Below are positions 52,077 through 61,275 of a DNA stretch of 64,000 nt, in pieces (the stretch's first letter is position 1; each line of letters starts with the position of its first letter). Made by a program: the position numbers and the translations under genes. Origin of the DNA: Palsa-504 sp963844625 (lineage in GTDB: Bacteria; Actinomycetota; Actinomycetes; Streptosporangiales; Streptosporangiaceae); contig CAWJPF010000007.1 of NCBI GenBank assembly GCA_963844625.1, positions 7,093 through 71,092 on the forward strand. Reading direction: 5' to 3'. The notes under the pieces are model-generated. The model worked only from the letters and a program-made list of their open reading frames with translations, was not told the origin of the DNA and made no database searches.

Positions 52077-52928
52077 TTAGGAGGTCGCCCGGACGGCTTG
52101 CAGGATCACGTTCGTCACGGTACCGGGATCGGAGATCATGGATAGGTGCGGCGCGTCTACCTCGGTGATATGGGCGTGCGCCGTGTTGGCCATGGCGAGC
52201 TGCAACGCCAGCGGGATGGCGCGGTCGGCGGTGCCCACCACGGCCCATGACGGGATGGTTTTCCACGCCGGGACACCGGTCTGCTGAGTCAGCGCGATCG
52301 TTGCCAGCGGCAGCTGGGTGGCAGCGAGCACGTGTGCTTCCGTGGCGGGCAGGCCGTTGGCCATGCAGCTGGGGAACACGCTCTGCTTGATGTAGGCGTC
52401 GCCCACGCCGCTGGGGGCGCCAGGGAACGGGACCACATTCAGGTTCGCGGGCACAGCGCACGACCCGGGATAGGCGGCGAGCAACTGCGCGAGGCTCTGA
52501 CCCTGCGCGGGCGCGAAGGCGTCCACGTAAACGAGAGCTTTGACCTGCGGGTCGCCGGTGGCGGCGTTGGTGATAACGGCCCCGCCGTAGGAGTGTCCCA
52601 CCAGCACGATGGGACCGGAGATGGTGTGCAGGAAGTCCGCCAGGTAGGCCGGATCGTAGGCCAGGCCCTGTAGCGGGTTCGGCGGCGCGTACACAGTGTA
52701 ACCGTCAGCCTGCAGGCGCTGGATGACGCCGTCCCAGCTGCTGGTGTCGGCCCACGCTCCGTGCACCAGCACGATGGTGGGCTTAGGGCCGTCACCCGCG
52801 ACGGCAGCCTCGGCTGCACGGGCCGACGCGATCTGGCTGAGCGGGATGACCAAGCCGGCAATGGCCACGATTACAGCCGCGATAATGAGCCGCAGCCTGC
52901 CTAGCTGCGCGATTCGGGTGATGTTCAC
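52077..52928 (-). CDS. Secreted alpha/beta hydrolase
   Basis: 283 residues. The N-terminus LRLIIAAVIVAIAGLVIP is a signal or anchor, with a possible cleavage near ASARAAEAA. The rest is like the hydrolase at 49054: VLVHGAWADTSSWDGV, nucleophile GHSYGGAVI, and DAPHLSMISDPG with the His. The secreted form suggests an extracytoplasmic substrate. GAGACC precedes the start at 52928. Confidence 0.9.
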   Translation of the reverse strand: MNITRIAQLGRLRLIIAAVIVAIAGLVIPLSQIASARAAEAAVAGDGPKPTIVLVHGAWADTSSWDGVIQRLQADGYTVYAPPNPLQGLAYDPAYLADFLHTISGPIVLVGHSYGGAVITNAATGDPQVKALVYVDAFAPAQGQSLAQLLAAYPGSCAVPANLNVVPFPGAPSGVGDAYIKQSVFPSCMANGLPATEAHVLAATQLPLATIALTQQTGVPAWKTIPSWAVVGTADRAIPLALQLAMANTAHAHITEVDAPHLSMISDPGTVTNVILQAVRATS

Positions 52929-53318
52929 CGAGGTCTCCTTTCCTGGTGTGCCCAGCGCCCGTGCGGACGCTAGGTTGTGCGGCTACAAGGCGGTCACCAG
53001 CGCTGACCGATCTGCGCGCTCATGGTTCCTGGGTCGGCCCTTCGTCCGGCACGTCCTCAGACGCTCCCAAGACGCGGCGCTGGTCCGGTGCCGGGTAACC
53101 TCGTATGGTCTGAGTCTGCGTCTGGAACCTAGCGGCGGGGTATCCGCAGGCTTACTGCACTTCCCGGCTGGAACGCGGTCGGCTGCCGACATGAAGCACA
53201 CCGAATCATTGAGGTAGGTTCAGGCGCTTCGTCCGGCCCACTGCTGCTGCGCGGTGGCCTGCACCCAGTACCAGGGCTTCGAGGACGCGAATGCGCGTGG
53301 TTGTTCCGGGGAAGCGAC

Positions 53319-53499
53319 CTAAAGAAAAGCCCGGCTTTCGGCGCTTTCGTGTGCTGGCGTTGGCGTGCCGGCGCGGGCGATCACGTCGCGTAGCTGATAG
53401 CGGCCGGCTACCCCGAGCTTGGGATAGGACCGGTACAGGCGAGCTGACCGGGCGCGGTGAGAGGAACAGTCGGTCGCCGATCTCGCGGTCGATAAGGCC
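53319..53499 (-). pseudogene. Frameshifted LuxR-type helix-turn-helix remnant
   Basis: GLIDREIGDRLFLSPRPVSS (53440-53499) in one frame continues as RLYRSYPKLGVAGRYQLRDV in another from 53438. Joined, they match the LuxR C-terminal DNA-binding domain, including the recognition helix. The receiver or sensor half is not found. A 1-base shift at 53438-53442 is the visible break. Confidence 0.75.
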
Positions 53500-53683
53500 G
53501 TCGCTGGCCATCGCGCTGCGCAGCGGGCGTGCGCCGATGCGAGCAGGTCGATGCGTGGTGCCCCAGGACGGAGGCCTGGCGTCCGGCCGCGGAGCGTCAA
53601 CGCCAGTGATCGCCTGGCCCGCAGGCTCTGCCGTGGACACGGGGCGCACCGGATCGGCCTTGACTCACTGGACCGTTAGGATG

Positions 53684-53710
53684 ATAATTGTGTTGTTACA
53701 ACATAATTAT
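53684..53710. promoter_or_regulatory. Palindromic operator upstream of esterase/MarR operon
   Basis: Arms ATAATTGTGTTGT (53684-53696) and ACAACATAATTAT (53698-53710) match at 12 of 13 around one T. AT rich in a GC-rich setting. 28 bases before the esterase ATG. Likely bound by the MarR protein at 54761. Confidence 0.75.
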
Positions 53711-53738
53711 CTCACTCACCGCCGTCCGAGGAGGATTC

Positions 53739-54671
53739 ATGCTCGAACTCGACCCTCGGATCGCGAAGACGCTCTCGTCGACGCCCCCGCAGCCGCTCAG
53801 GGCTGAAACGCTGAGCACGTTCAGAGCCGCGAGTAAGAAGCCCTTGCCGCCGCCCTCGGCTGGTGTGGAACGCCGGGACTACATCATCGATCCAGAGCAC
53901 GCCGTCGCCATCCGGGTCCACCGTCCGGCCGGGGCCGAGGGCGGGCTTCCGTGCGTCTACTCGATGCACGGCGGCGGATACGTGTTTGGCAGCTTTGCCA
54001 ACGACGACGCCCGCCTTGATGGGTGGAGCAGGAGTTACCGCTGCGTCGGCGTGTCGGTGGAGTACCGCCTAGCGCCCGAGACTCCGTTCCCCGGGCCTCT
54101 TGATGATTGCTATCTCGGGTTGAAGTGGGTCTTCGACCACCACGACGAGCTCGGCGTCGACCCCGACCGCGTCGGGGTCAGCGGGACGAGCGCCGGAGCG
54201 GGCCTGGCTGCCGCGCTGGCACTGGCGGCCCGGGACCGGGGCGAGATACCGCTGAGATTCCAGCTGCTCGACGCGCCGATGATCGACGACCGCCAGGCGA
54301 CCCCGTCGAGCCAGCTCGATGACCTGGTGATCTTCGACCGCGAGGCTAGCGAGTTCGGCTGGCGCTCCTACCTCGGCGATCTCTACGGCAAGCCGGAGGT
54401 GCCCGCTTACGCGGCGCCCGCACGGGCCGCGGATCTGCGCGGGCTTCCGCCGGCGTACATCTGCGTCGGGAACGTCGACGGGTTTCGCGACGACGCCACC
54501 GGCTACGCCACCCGGCTCAACCAGGCCGGCGTGCCCGCCGAACTGCACGTCTACGCGGGCGCCCCGCACGGCGTCAAGCAATTCGCTGACGTCCCCGTCG
54601 CCCGCCGTTACATCGAGGGCATCAGCGAGTGGATCGGCGCTCAGCTCCAGGATCCGGGATCCACTAGTTAA
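53739..54671 (+). CDS. Alpha/beta hydrolase, hormone-sensitive-lipase-type esterase
   Basis: 310 residues. Oxyanion-hole YSMHGGGYVFGSF, nucleophile GTSAGAGLAAAL (Ser), acid region NVDGFRDD, and His in APHGVKQF. The length suits the family (acetyl esterase/LipH type). GAGGAGGAT precedes the ATG at 53739; the upstream frame to 53688 spans the operator. The MarR gene follows 89 bases downstream. Confidence 0.92.
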   Translation: MLELDPRIAKTLSSTPPQPLRAETLSTFRAASKKPLPPPSAGVERRDYIIDPEHAVAIRVHRPAGAEGGLPCVYSMHGGGYVFGSFANDDARLDGWSRSYRCVGVSVEYRLAPETPFPGPLDDCYLGLKWVFDHHDELGVDPDRVGVSGTSAGAGLAAALALAARDRGEIPLRFQLLDAPMIDDRQATPSSQLDDLVIFDREASEFGWRSYLGDLYGKPEVPAYAAPARAADLRGLPPAYICVGNVDGFRDDATGYATRLNQAGVPAELHVYAGAPHGVKQFADVPVARRYIEGISEWIGAQLQDPGSTS

Positions 54672-54760
54672 CCAGGGCGCCGTCGTCGCATCAGCGGCTC
54701 GGCAGGAGCGTCGGGCACGACCCGCCGCTGCCCGCTCAGCACGAGAGGAGACTGATCCCG

Positions 54761-55225
54761 ATGGCCAACCCGTCATCGGCGTACCCTGAGGCCGCCGTCG
54801 GTGCCTGGTCAGCCATGCGCGCATTCGTCGCCGCTCACGACCGGCGCAGAGAGCTCCAGGAGGCACTCGGTCTGGGCCGCGGTCTCGGCCGGGTCAAGGT
54901 TCTGGTGCTACTCACCGACGGTCCGATGACGCTTCGCGACATCGCCGAGGCAAATGGGGTCGATGCCCCGTACGCCACCGTCATCGTCGACAAGCTCGTC
55001 AGCCGCGGGCTGGTGGAACGCACCGCCCACCCGGACGACAACCGGCGCAAGCTCGTGCAGCTGACCGCATCCGGCCGGGACGCCGCGGTGCTCGCCGGGC
55101 AGATCCTCGCCGAACCCCCCGCCGCACTTCTGGCGCTCGCACCCGGCGACCTGGCCCTGCTCGAAGACGTGCTGACACGGCTGGTTGCGGCGACCGCGAA
55201 TGCCCCAGCTCTTAACGGTGACTGA
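54761..55225 (+). CDS. MarR-family transcriptional regulator
   Basis: 154 residues. Winged helix: RVKVLVLLTDGPMTLRDIAEANGVDAPYATVIVDKLVSRGLVERTAHPDDNRRKLVQLT, with the beta-wing DDNRRK. The flanking N- and C-terminal helices form the dimer. GAGAGGAG precedes the ATG. It is between two hydrolase genes on the same strand and probably controls them through the palindrome at 53684. Confidence 0.93.
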   Translation: MANPSSAYPEAAVGAWSAMRAFVAAHDRRRELQEALGLGRGLGRVKVLVLLTDGPMTLRDIAEANGVDAPYATVIVDKLVSRGLVERTAHPDDNRRKLVQLTASGRDAAVLAGQILAEPPAALLALAPGDLALLEDVLTRLVAATANAPALNGD

Positions 55226-55346
55226 TGGCCTGACCAGGATCCACGCACCAGTGCCAGCCGACAGGCCCGTCCGTGACATCTCCATGCTGAACGACGAGCT
55301 CAAAGGCCCCGCCGGCCTAAATGCCCACACGAGAGAAGAAGGTCCG

Positions 55347-56129
55347 ATGGTCACGTCAATGAGCGAACCCAGCCCGCAGCGCCACCGCTACGGCTCGGAT
55401 CCGTCCCAGTTCGCTGACCTCCACCGGCCGGCGGGGCGACGCCGCCCCGGCACCGTGGCGCTCCTCCACGGAGGATGGTGGGGACCGCTGTTCGGCGCCG
55501 ACAACCTGGACGGAGTCGCGGCTGACCTCGCCGGCCGCGGCTGGGTGGCGTGGAACATCGAGTACCGCCGGCTCGGTCTCGGTGGCGGCTACCCGTCAAC
55601 GCTGGAGGACACAGCCGCAGCGATCGACCACCTGGCCACGCTCGCCGACGTCGATACCGAGCACGTGGTCGCCATCGGGCACAGTGCCGGCGGCCACCTG
55701 GCCACCTGGGCCGCCGGCCGGACCAAGCTGGCCGCCGGCGCGCCCGGCGCCTCGCCGGTGATCGAGATCGCCGGCGTGATCAGCCTGGCCGGAGTCCTCG
55801 ACCTCAGCGCCGCAGCCCGCGAGAAGCTCGGAAACGGGGCAGCGATCGAACTCATGGGCGGTGACCCCGACCAACTCCCAGAGCGGTACGCCGTGGCCGA
55901 CCCCCTCCCCCAGGTGCCGATCCCAGCGGCCGTACGCTGCGTACACGCTCAGGCCGACAACCGGGTCCCGTTCGCGGAGAGCGTCACCTACGTCGCGGCC
56001 GCCCGGGCAGCCGGCCAGGACGCGCGCCTGCTCGAAGTCGAGGGAGGCCACTTCTCGGTGGCCGACACCTCCGCGCCGCCGTGGCCGGTAGTCATCAAGG
56101 CGCTCGAGGAGCTCTTGGACGCGGCATAG
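55347..56129 (+). CDS. Alpha/beta hydrolase (dienelactone/carboxylesterase-like)
   Basis: 260 residues from the ATG at 55347 (AGAAGG before it). LLHGGWWGPLFG gives the oxyanion loop, WNIEYRRLG is typical, and GHSAGGHLATW holds the nucleophile Ser; VEGGHFSV holds the His. Resembles kynurenine-formamidase/carboxylesterase-type hydrolases. Last gene of the likely esterase-MarR-hydrolase operon. Confidence 0.9.
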   Translation: MVTSMSEPSPQRHRYGSDPSQFADLHRPAGRRRPGTVALLHGGWWGPLFGADNLDGVAADLAGRGWVAWNIEYRRLGLGGGYPSTLEDTAAAIDHLATLADVDTEHVVAIGHSAGGHLATWAAGRTKLAAGAPGASPVIEIAGVISLAGVLDLSAAAREKLGNGAAIELMGGDPDQLPERYAVADPLPQVPIPAAVRCVHAQADNRVPFAESVTYVAAARAAGQDARLLEVEGGHFSVADTSAPPWPVVIKALEELLDAA

Positions 56130-56155
56130 CCGGTGCAAACGACACCGTGCGGCGA

Positions 56156-56420
56156 TCAATCAGGGCCGACCTGCTCATCGGCGAGCTCGATCGCCTCGCC
56201 ACGGTGCGCGGCTACCCCGCCGTGCTGCACTGCGACAACAGCCCCGAACTGGCCTGCCAGGCGACGGCGACTGGGCCGGTGAACGCGTCGGCCTGTCTTA
56301 ATCCCGCTTGGTCAGCCCTGGCGCCACGGCTACGTCGAGTCGTTCCGCGTCCGGGTTCGAGACGAGTGCCTAACACCACTCGGCTACCACGCCCCAGCCC
56401 ACCATGCGGAGCCCCGTGGC
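56156..56420 (+). mobile_element. Degenerate IS3-type transposase (integrase core) remnant
   Basis: LLIGELDRLATVRGYPAVLHCDNSPEL in one frame, then GYVESFRVRVRDECL and LGYHAPAHHAE in another (from 56328). These are the DNxPE Asp region and the Glu-bearing GYVESF...DECL region of rve-type transposases. Neither start, inverted repeats nor orfA remain. The rest of 56421-56972 holds no gene I can support. Confidence 0.7.
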
Positions 56421-56972
56421 ACGACGCGGTTGGTCAGTGCAGCGCTGACGCTAGGCAGTGGCCACTGCTCTCATCAATATCGTCGCTTGACCGTACCCCG
56501 CACCTGCCTCGCGAGCGCTAGGCCTCGAGCCATCGAGCCAGATCTGCATGGCCGAATCTGACCGTGCCGGACGACCGTCGGCCGTGTAGATCGGCGGATC
56601 TTACGGTGACCGTAACCAGCAATCACGCATGTAGACGGCGAACCCATGGAAGACGATCGCCTGGGCGAATACGTCGCCCCGAACGCTGCCTGAATCCCCG
56701 GGCTGCCCACGTCTGGATGCTCGCGCATCGAGGTTCTGCTGGCTAGCAGTTTCTGCGCGTGGCCAGGCCGGCGCGCTCACATAACATGCATGAGCGGACG
56801 GCAGGCCGCGCCGCAGCCAGCGGCGGCCATTGCGGCGTGACGCAGGCTGGCGTTCTGGCATTGGTGCTGGCAGGTAGCGGAGTTGGGTGCGTGCGGTGAG
56901 GACAATGCCACGCTCATGCGCCATTGTGGGTGGCATGCACGCGTTCATGCTGACCAGGGGAAGGATATCGCC

Positions 56973-57746
56973 ATGACCAGTACGCAGCCGGGCACCGTGT
57001 TGGTTACCGGCGCGAGCAGCGGCTTCGGGGAGGCGATCACGCGCCGCTTCGCGGCCGCGGGCGCCCGGGTCGTCGCCACCGCCCGGCGCTCGGACCGGCT
57101 CAAGGACCTGGCCGCCGACCTGGGCCCGCAAGTGCTGCCGGTCACGCTGGACGTGCGGGACCGGGCCGCAGTGGCCGAAGTCATTGGCGGCCTCCCGGGC
57201 GAGTTCGCAGAGATTGACGTGCTGGTGAACAACGCCGGCGCTGCCCTTGGCCTCAACCCCGCCCAGGACGCGGAGCTGGATGACTGGGAGCAGATGATCG
57301 ACACAAACTGCAAGGGCCTGGCCTATTGCACCCGCGTGGTCCTGCCAGGCATGGTGGCCCGCCGCCGCGGTCACATCATCAACCTCGGCTCGGTCGCTGG
57401 CACGTACCCGTACCCGGGCGGAAACGTCTACGGCGGCACCAAGGCGTTCGTGCACCAGTTCAGCCTGAACCTGCGCAGCGACCTGCACGGCACCGGCGTG
57501 CGCGTCACCTGCATCGAGCCCGGGATGGCCGACACCGAGTTCTCCACCGTCCGCTTCAGCGGAAACAAGGCCCAGGCAGACGCCGTCTACACCGGCATGC
57601 AGCCGCTGACCGCCGGCGACATTGCCGGGTCCGTGTACTGGGCGGCGACGCTTCCGCCGCACGTCAACGTCAACACCATCGAGCTGATGCCTGTCGCCCA
57701 GAGCTTCGCCCCGTTCCAGGTAGCCCGCGACAGCCAAGGCAACTGA
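56973..57746 (+). CDS. ydfG: YdfG-like 3-hydroxy acid dehydrogenase (SDR)
   Basis: 257 residues very like YdfG: LVTGASSGFGEAITRRFAAAG, LVNNAGAALGLNPA, WEQMIDTNCKGLAYCTRVVLPGM, catalytic YGGTK, and HVNVNTIELMPVAQSF near the C-terminus. YdfG oxidises L-serine, L-allo-threonine and 3-hydroxypropionate-type acids with NADP. ATG at 56973 with GGAAGGA before it. No linked operon partner. The symbol reflects family likeness. Confidence 0.9.
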   Translation: MTSTQPGTVLVTGASSGFGEAITRRFAAAGARVVATARRSDRLKDLAADLGPQVLPVTLDVRDRAAVAEVIGGLPGEFAEIDVLVNNAGAALGLNPAQDAELDDWEQMIDTNCKGLAYCTRVVLPGMVARRRGHIINLGSVAGTYPYPGGNVYGGTKAFVHQFSLNLRSDLHGTGVRVTCIEPGMADTEFSTVRFSGNKAQADAVYTGMQPLTAGDIAGSVYWAATLPPHVNVNTIELMPVAQSFAPFQVARDSQGN

Positions 57747-57839
57747 CTGCGAGCCGCCCGCTGGCGCGGTGCCGCACCTACACGGGGATGAAACAGCGCC
57801 CGGCAACTCGGCGCAGCGTCTTATCCCGGGGACCGGTCC

Positions 57840-58466
57840 TTACCGTGCGCGGTTCCTGGCTGTGGAGGGGCCTTGCTTACCGCGCTCAATGCTAGAGACC
57901 AGGTCATGCAGCGGTTTTGTGCCTGCGCCGACGACAAGGCCGGTGACCAGCAGGTCGGCCCAGAACGGGGGCGCCCCGGAGCCGCTGGCGCGGACGGCTT
58001 GCATGAGCGTGATATTCAGCTGGGCGCACAGCAGGAAGGCCAGACCCGTCGCCACGCCCCAGGTGACGACGGCCGTCAGCCGCCGGCACATGTCAACCGC
58101 GAGCTGGCGCTCCACGGCGATTCCTTCCACGTCGTCCGGCTGCGCGCTGGCAAGGGCCCTGACCTGTGTGTCCTTGCGGCTGGTCGTGTCCGGCCCGAGC
58201 TTGCGGCTGAACGGCTCAAGAGCGCGCTCGATGGCCAGCGCCAGGATGAACAGGCCAGTGAGGGCACCCCACTGGCTGTCGATGCGGTAGGTGCTCGAGG
58301 TGTTTCCATGCAGCCGCCAGGCCCCGGCGAAGGCCGCCGCCGCGATCCCGAGCGCCAGGACGGTGTACCACAACTGCTGATGTTTCCCCGGCTTGGTGCC
58401 GCCGTTGTCCCGGGCGGGCGCCTCAGCTGCCGGCGTGCCGGTGCGGCCGGCGGTCAGGACAGTCAT
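57840..58466 (-). CDS. Predicted membrane protein
   Basis: 208 residues with at least three hydrophobic segments (YTVLALGIAAAAFAGAW, GALTGLFILALAIERAL, VVTWGVATGLAFLLCA) and a fourth weaker one near FWADLLVTGLVVGAG. C-terminal GTKPLHDLVSSIER is probably cytoplasmic. I do not recognise a family. ATG at 58466. The strand downstream (58467-58852) holds no clear gene. Confidence 0.65.
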   Translation of the reverse strand: MTVLTAGRTGTPAAEAPARDNGGTKPGKHQQLWYTVLALGIAAAAFAGAWRLHGNTSSTYRIDSQWGALTGLFILALAIERALEPFSRKLGPDTTSRKDTQVRALASAQPDDVEGIAVERQLAVDMCRRLTAVVTWGVATGLAFLLCAQLNITLMQAVRASGSGAPPFWADLLVTGLVVGAGTKPLHDLVSSIERGKQGPSTARNRAR

Positions 58467-58852
58467 GATGATCCCCCTGTTCTCCTGCTTGATAGAGCAG
58501 AGGGTGCAGAAGCGCCGCTGATACGCGAACAGGCCGGCGGAGCCGACGCCGGCCGAGCGGGGTATCCGCGACTGTGCCGGTCACGGGTGGCCTGCGGAAG
58601 CGTCTTGGTCGTGCCCTGCCTGCTGGTGCCTGGCAGGGTTACTGCCACGCGGGGCACGTGTGTCGCGTCGGGTGCGCGGCGCCAGTGTGCAAGACTCCCA
58701 GCTCGTGAAGGCCAGCATCCAGGAGTTCGAGCCGTCTGGTCAGGAGCCTGTCGCCGGGCTGTCGCTGCGGGCGTGGGCACCGGTGTTCGGCGCCATGCGG
58801 GGGATGCTGGGACCGGAGTTGTCCGTCCGGCTGGGGGTGCCCGGCGGGCCGC

Positions 58853-61222
58853 TCAGGCCGGGCTGGGTGCCCCGACGGCTACGGGCTCATCGGAGGAGGG
58901 TGCCGGGGGTGGTTCCACCTGGAGGTGCGGCAACCAGTCCAGCCAGCGGGGCAGGTACCAGCTGCGTTGACCGAGCAAGCTCAAGGTGCTCGGCAGGATG
59001 ACCAGACGGATCAGCGTGGCATCCAGGATCAGGGCTACCGCCACGCCGAAGCCCATCTCCTGGAACTCGAGGAGCTGCCCCCGGGCGAAACCGGCGAACA
59101 CCGCCACGATGATCAGCGCCGCACCGGTGATGATCCTGGCCGTGGATGCGACACCACCTGCCACCGCCTCCCGCGTGGAGCCGCCTTGGTCATAGCGCTC
59201 CTTGATCCGGCTCATCAGGAAAACCTGATAGTCCATGGACAGGGCAAAGAGCACCGAGAACATGAACAGCGGGACCCACGCATCGATGACGGGAACCTTC
59301 TGGAACCCGAAGATGCCCGCGCCGGCCCCGTGAATGAACACGAGCGTGAGCAGGCCGTAGGCGGCCCCGACAGACAGCAGATTGAGCAGGATCGAGACGG
59401 CCGCGATCGTTAGTGACCGGAAGGCCAGCAGCAGCAGAAGGAAGCTGAGTCCCAGCACGAACGCCAGCACGTACGGAGTCGGGCTGGTAACGGCATGAAA
59501 GTAGTCGGCCTCATCAGCGGTCTGCCCGCCGACGTAGACCTGTGCGCCGGAACCGGCGAACGCCGACGGGATCAGCTGCTGGCGCAAACTGAGTACAGCC
59601 GCCACGTCCTGGCTGGAGACGACGTCACCCCGGATGGGAACGGTCAGCGTGAGGATCTTGCCGTCAGCCGAGGCCTGAACGACACCGGGCCCGAAGCGCG
59701 GGTCGCCGGCCAGCACGGCTTCGAGCTTTGAGAGGTCTGCCCGGGCAGTGCCGGTCCCTCCCACCGAGACGATCTCGACCGGGTCCTGGCTCTGGCCCGG
59801 GAAGTAACGCTGGACGGCCAGGTAGCCCTGTTTGGATGGCAGGTTGCCCGGCAGCGTGGTTACTCCGCTCTGGCCGATGTGCAGGCCGAGCACCGGTACC
59901 GCCGCCAGGACCATGAATCCTCCCGCCAGCGCCAGGCTCACGGCTGGACGGCGCATCACCCTTCCGGTCACGGCTGTCCAGATCCGGGCTTCGGCAGCGT
60001 CGGAGCGCCCGAGGTTCTTGCCCACGATGGGCAGCCGCAGCGAGTTCACCCGATCACCGATCAGGCTGAGCATCGCCGGCAGGAGGGTCAGCGCGGCGGC
60101 GACGGATACGACTCCGACGATCACCGCGCCGGCGGCCAGGCTGCGAAGGATGGTGACCGGTACCAGGAACATGCCGAGCAGGGCGACGACGAAAGTGCTC
60201 CCGCTGAAGAGCACGGCGCGGCTAGCGGTGGCTCCCGTCATCCGGATCGCCGCCTCCTTGCCGCGGCCGTGGCCGCGTTCCTCCCGGAAGCGAGAGATCA
60301 TGAACAGCGAGTAGTCGATGCCGAGCGCCAGGCCCATTCCGGTCATCATGTTGACGATGAAGACCGAGAGGCTGAACTCCCGGGCGAGCAGCGCAGCGAT
60401 GCCCAGGCCCACGATGATGGAGAGCAGAGCCATCAGCACCGGCATCAAGCCGGCGACCACGGCGCCGAACACCAGCAGCAGGATCACGATGGAGATCGGT
60501 AGCCCGAAGTCCAGTTCCCCGTGCTGGAGGTCGCTCGCCGACAGGGTCGTGAAGTCGTTCCCGACCGTGTGGTCGCCGGTGACGGCCACCGAGAACCCGC
60601 CGCTGCCGTTTGCCGCCTGGACGTCTTTCACCACCGGCTTTATGTCGGCGTCGCTCGCGGCCCGCAGTGCGATCAGGGCTGCGTGATGGCCGGACGAGAC
60701 GAACTGGCTTCCAGCGCTCAGGTCGGTGGCCACATGCGTGACGCCAGGAGCCGTCCGGACCCGGGCCGCCAGCCGGGCCACGAACTGCTGGAAGCTGCCG
60801 TCGCTGACGGTGGAGCTCTTCGAGCTGACCACGATCACGTCGGTCGGCCGCTGGCCGGCCGACGCACCCAGCGCCTGGCGGTACAGGGCTTCGGCCTGGC
60901 TGGACTGCGTCGTCCCCACCACATGGGCACTGGTCGTCAGGCCGCTGAGCGAGGTGCCGACGAGAATCAGCGCCGCCACCACGGCGATTCCCCAGATCGC
61001 CAGCACGCGGCGCGCCCGCCTCGCGCTAGCCGCCGCCAGCCTTTCGGTCAGGCCGACCGAACCGCGGCCTTCGGATGGCTTCGTGACGACGCCCGTTTCG
61101 CGGGCGGCATCGGGGCCAGCGGCCTGCGCCGCTACGGGATGCGCCGGCGGGCGGACTCGCAACCCCGAGCCTGGCGCGTCATGGCCTACCTCATCCGAAT
61201 TCCGGGAAGAATCGTTGTGCAT
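58853..61222 (-). CDS. MmpL/RND-family exporter
   Basis: 789 residues from the ATG at 61222 (AAAGGAG before it). A short hydrophilic N-terminus leads to TM1 (VLAIWGIAVVAALILVGTSL); then a large extracytoplasmic loop and TM bundle including MTGMGLALGIDYSLFMISRFREE with the proton-relay Asp; the pattern repeats (LFALSMDYQVFLMSRIKERY). This is the MMPL layout of 12 helices. Such pumps move lipids or drugs in actinomycetes. The substrate is not visible. The downstream end meets the possible remnant at 58665. Confidence 0.92.
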   Translation of the reverse strand: MHNDSSRNSDEVGHDAPGSGLRVRPPAHPVAAQAAGPDAARETGVVTKPSEGRGSVGLTERLAAASARRARRVLAIWGIAVVAALILVGTSLSGLTTSAHVVGTTQSSQAEALYRQALGASAGQRPTDVIVVSSKSSTVSDGSFQQFVARLAARVRTAPGVTHVATDLSAGSQFVSSGHHAALIALRAASDADIKPVVKDVQAANGSGGFSVAVTGDHTVGNDFTTLSASDLQHGELDFGLPISIVILLLVFGAVVAGLMPVLMALLSIIVGLGIAALLAREFSLSVFIVNMMTGMGLALGIDYSLFMISRFREERGHGRGKEAAIRMTGATASRAVLFSGSTFVVALLGMFLVPVTILRSLAAGAVIVGVVSVAAALTLLPAMLSLIGDRVNSLRLPIVGKNLGRSDAAEARIWTAVTGRVMRRPAVSLALAGGFMVLAAVPVLGLHIGQSGVTTLPGNLPSKQGYLAVQRYFPGQSQDPVEIVSVGGTGTARADLSKLEAVLAGDPRFGPGVVQASADGKILTLTVPIRGDVVSSQDVAAVLSLRQQLIPSAFAGSGAQVYVGGQTADEADYFHAVTSPTPYVLAFVLGLSFLLLLLAFRSLTIAAVSILLNLLSVGAAYGLLTLVFIHGAGAGIFGFQKVPVIDAWVPLFMFSVLFALSMDYQVFLMSRIKERYDQGGSTREAVAGGVASTARIITGAALIIVAVFAGFARGQLLEFQEMGFGVAVALILDATLIRLVILPSTLSLLGQRSWYLPRWLDWLPHLQVEPPPAPSSDEPVAVGAPSPA

Positions 61223-61275
61223 CGTGGTCTCCTTTGTTGTGCCCTGACGGTCCGGCGCCAGCGTGCGGCGGGCGG

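Noticed and set aside
56340..56375. GGGTTCGAGACGAG, again tRNA-like
   Set aside because: It lies inside the transposase remnant and no cloverleaf fits.
56601..57806. Long minus-strand open frame of 401 codons
   Set aside because: It is the antisense shadow of the YdfG-like gene; composition is Arg/Gly rich with no motif.
58660..59001. Open frame with SLRAWAPVFGAMRGMLGPEL, recalling the N-terminus of some GNAT acetyltransferases
   Set aside because: Only one short segment is alike, the rest overlaps the MmpL gene; not firm enough for a feature, though a remnant is possible.
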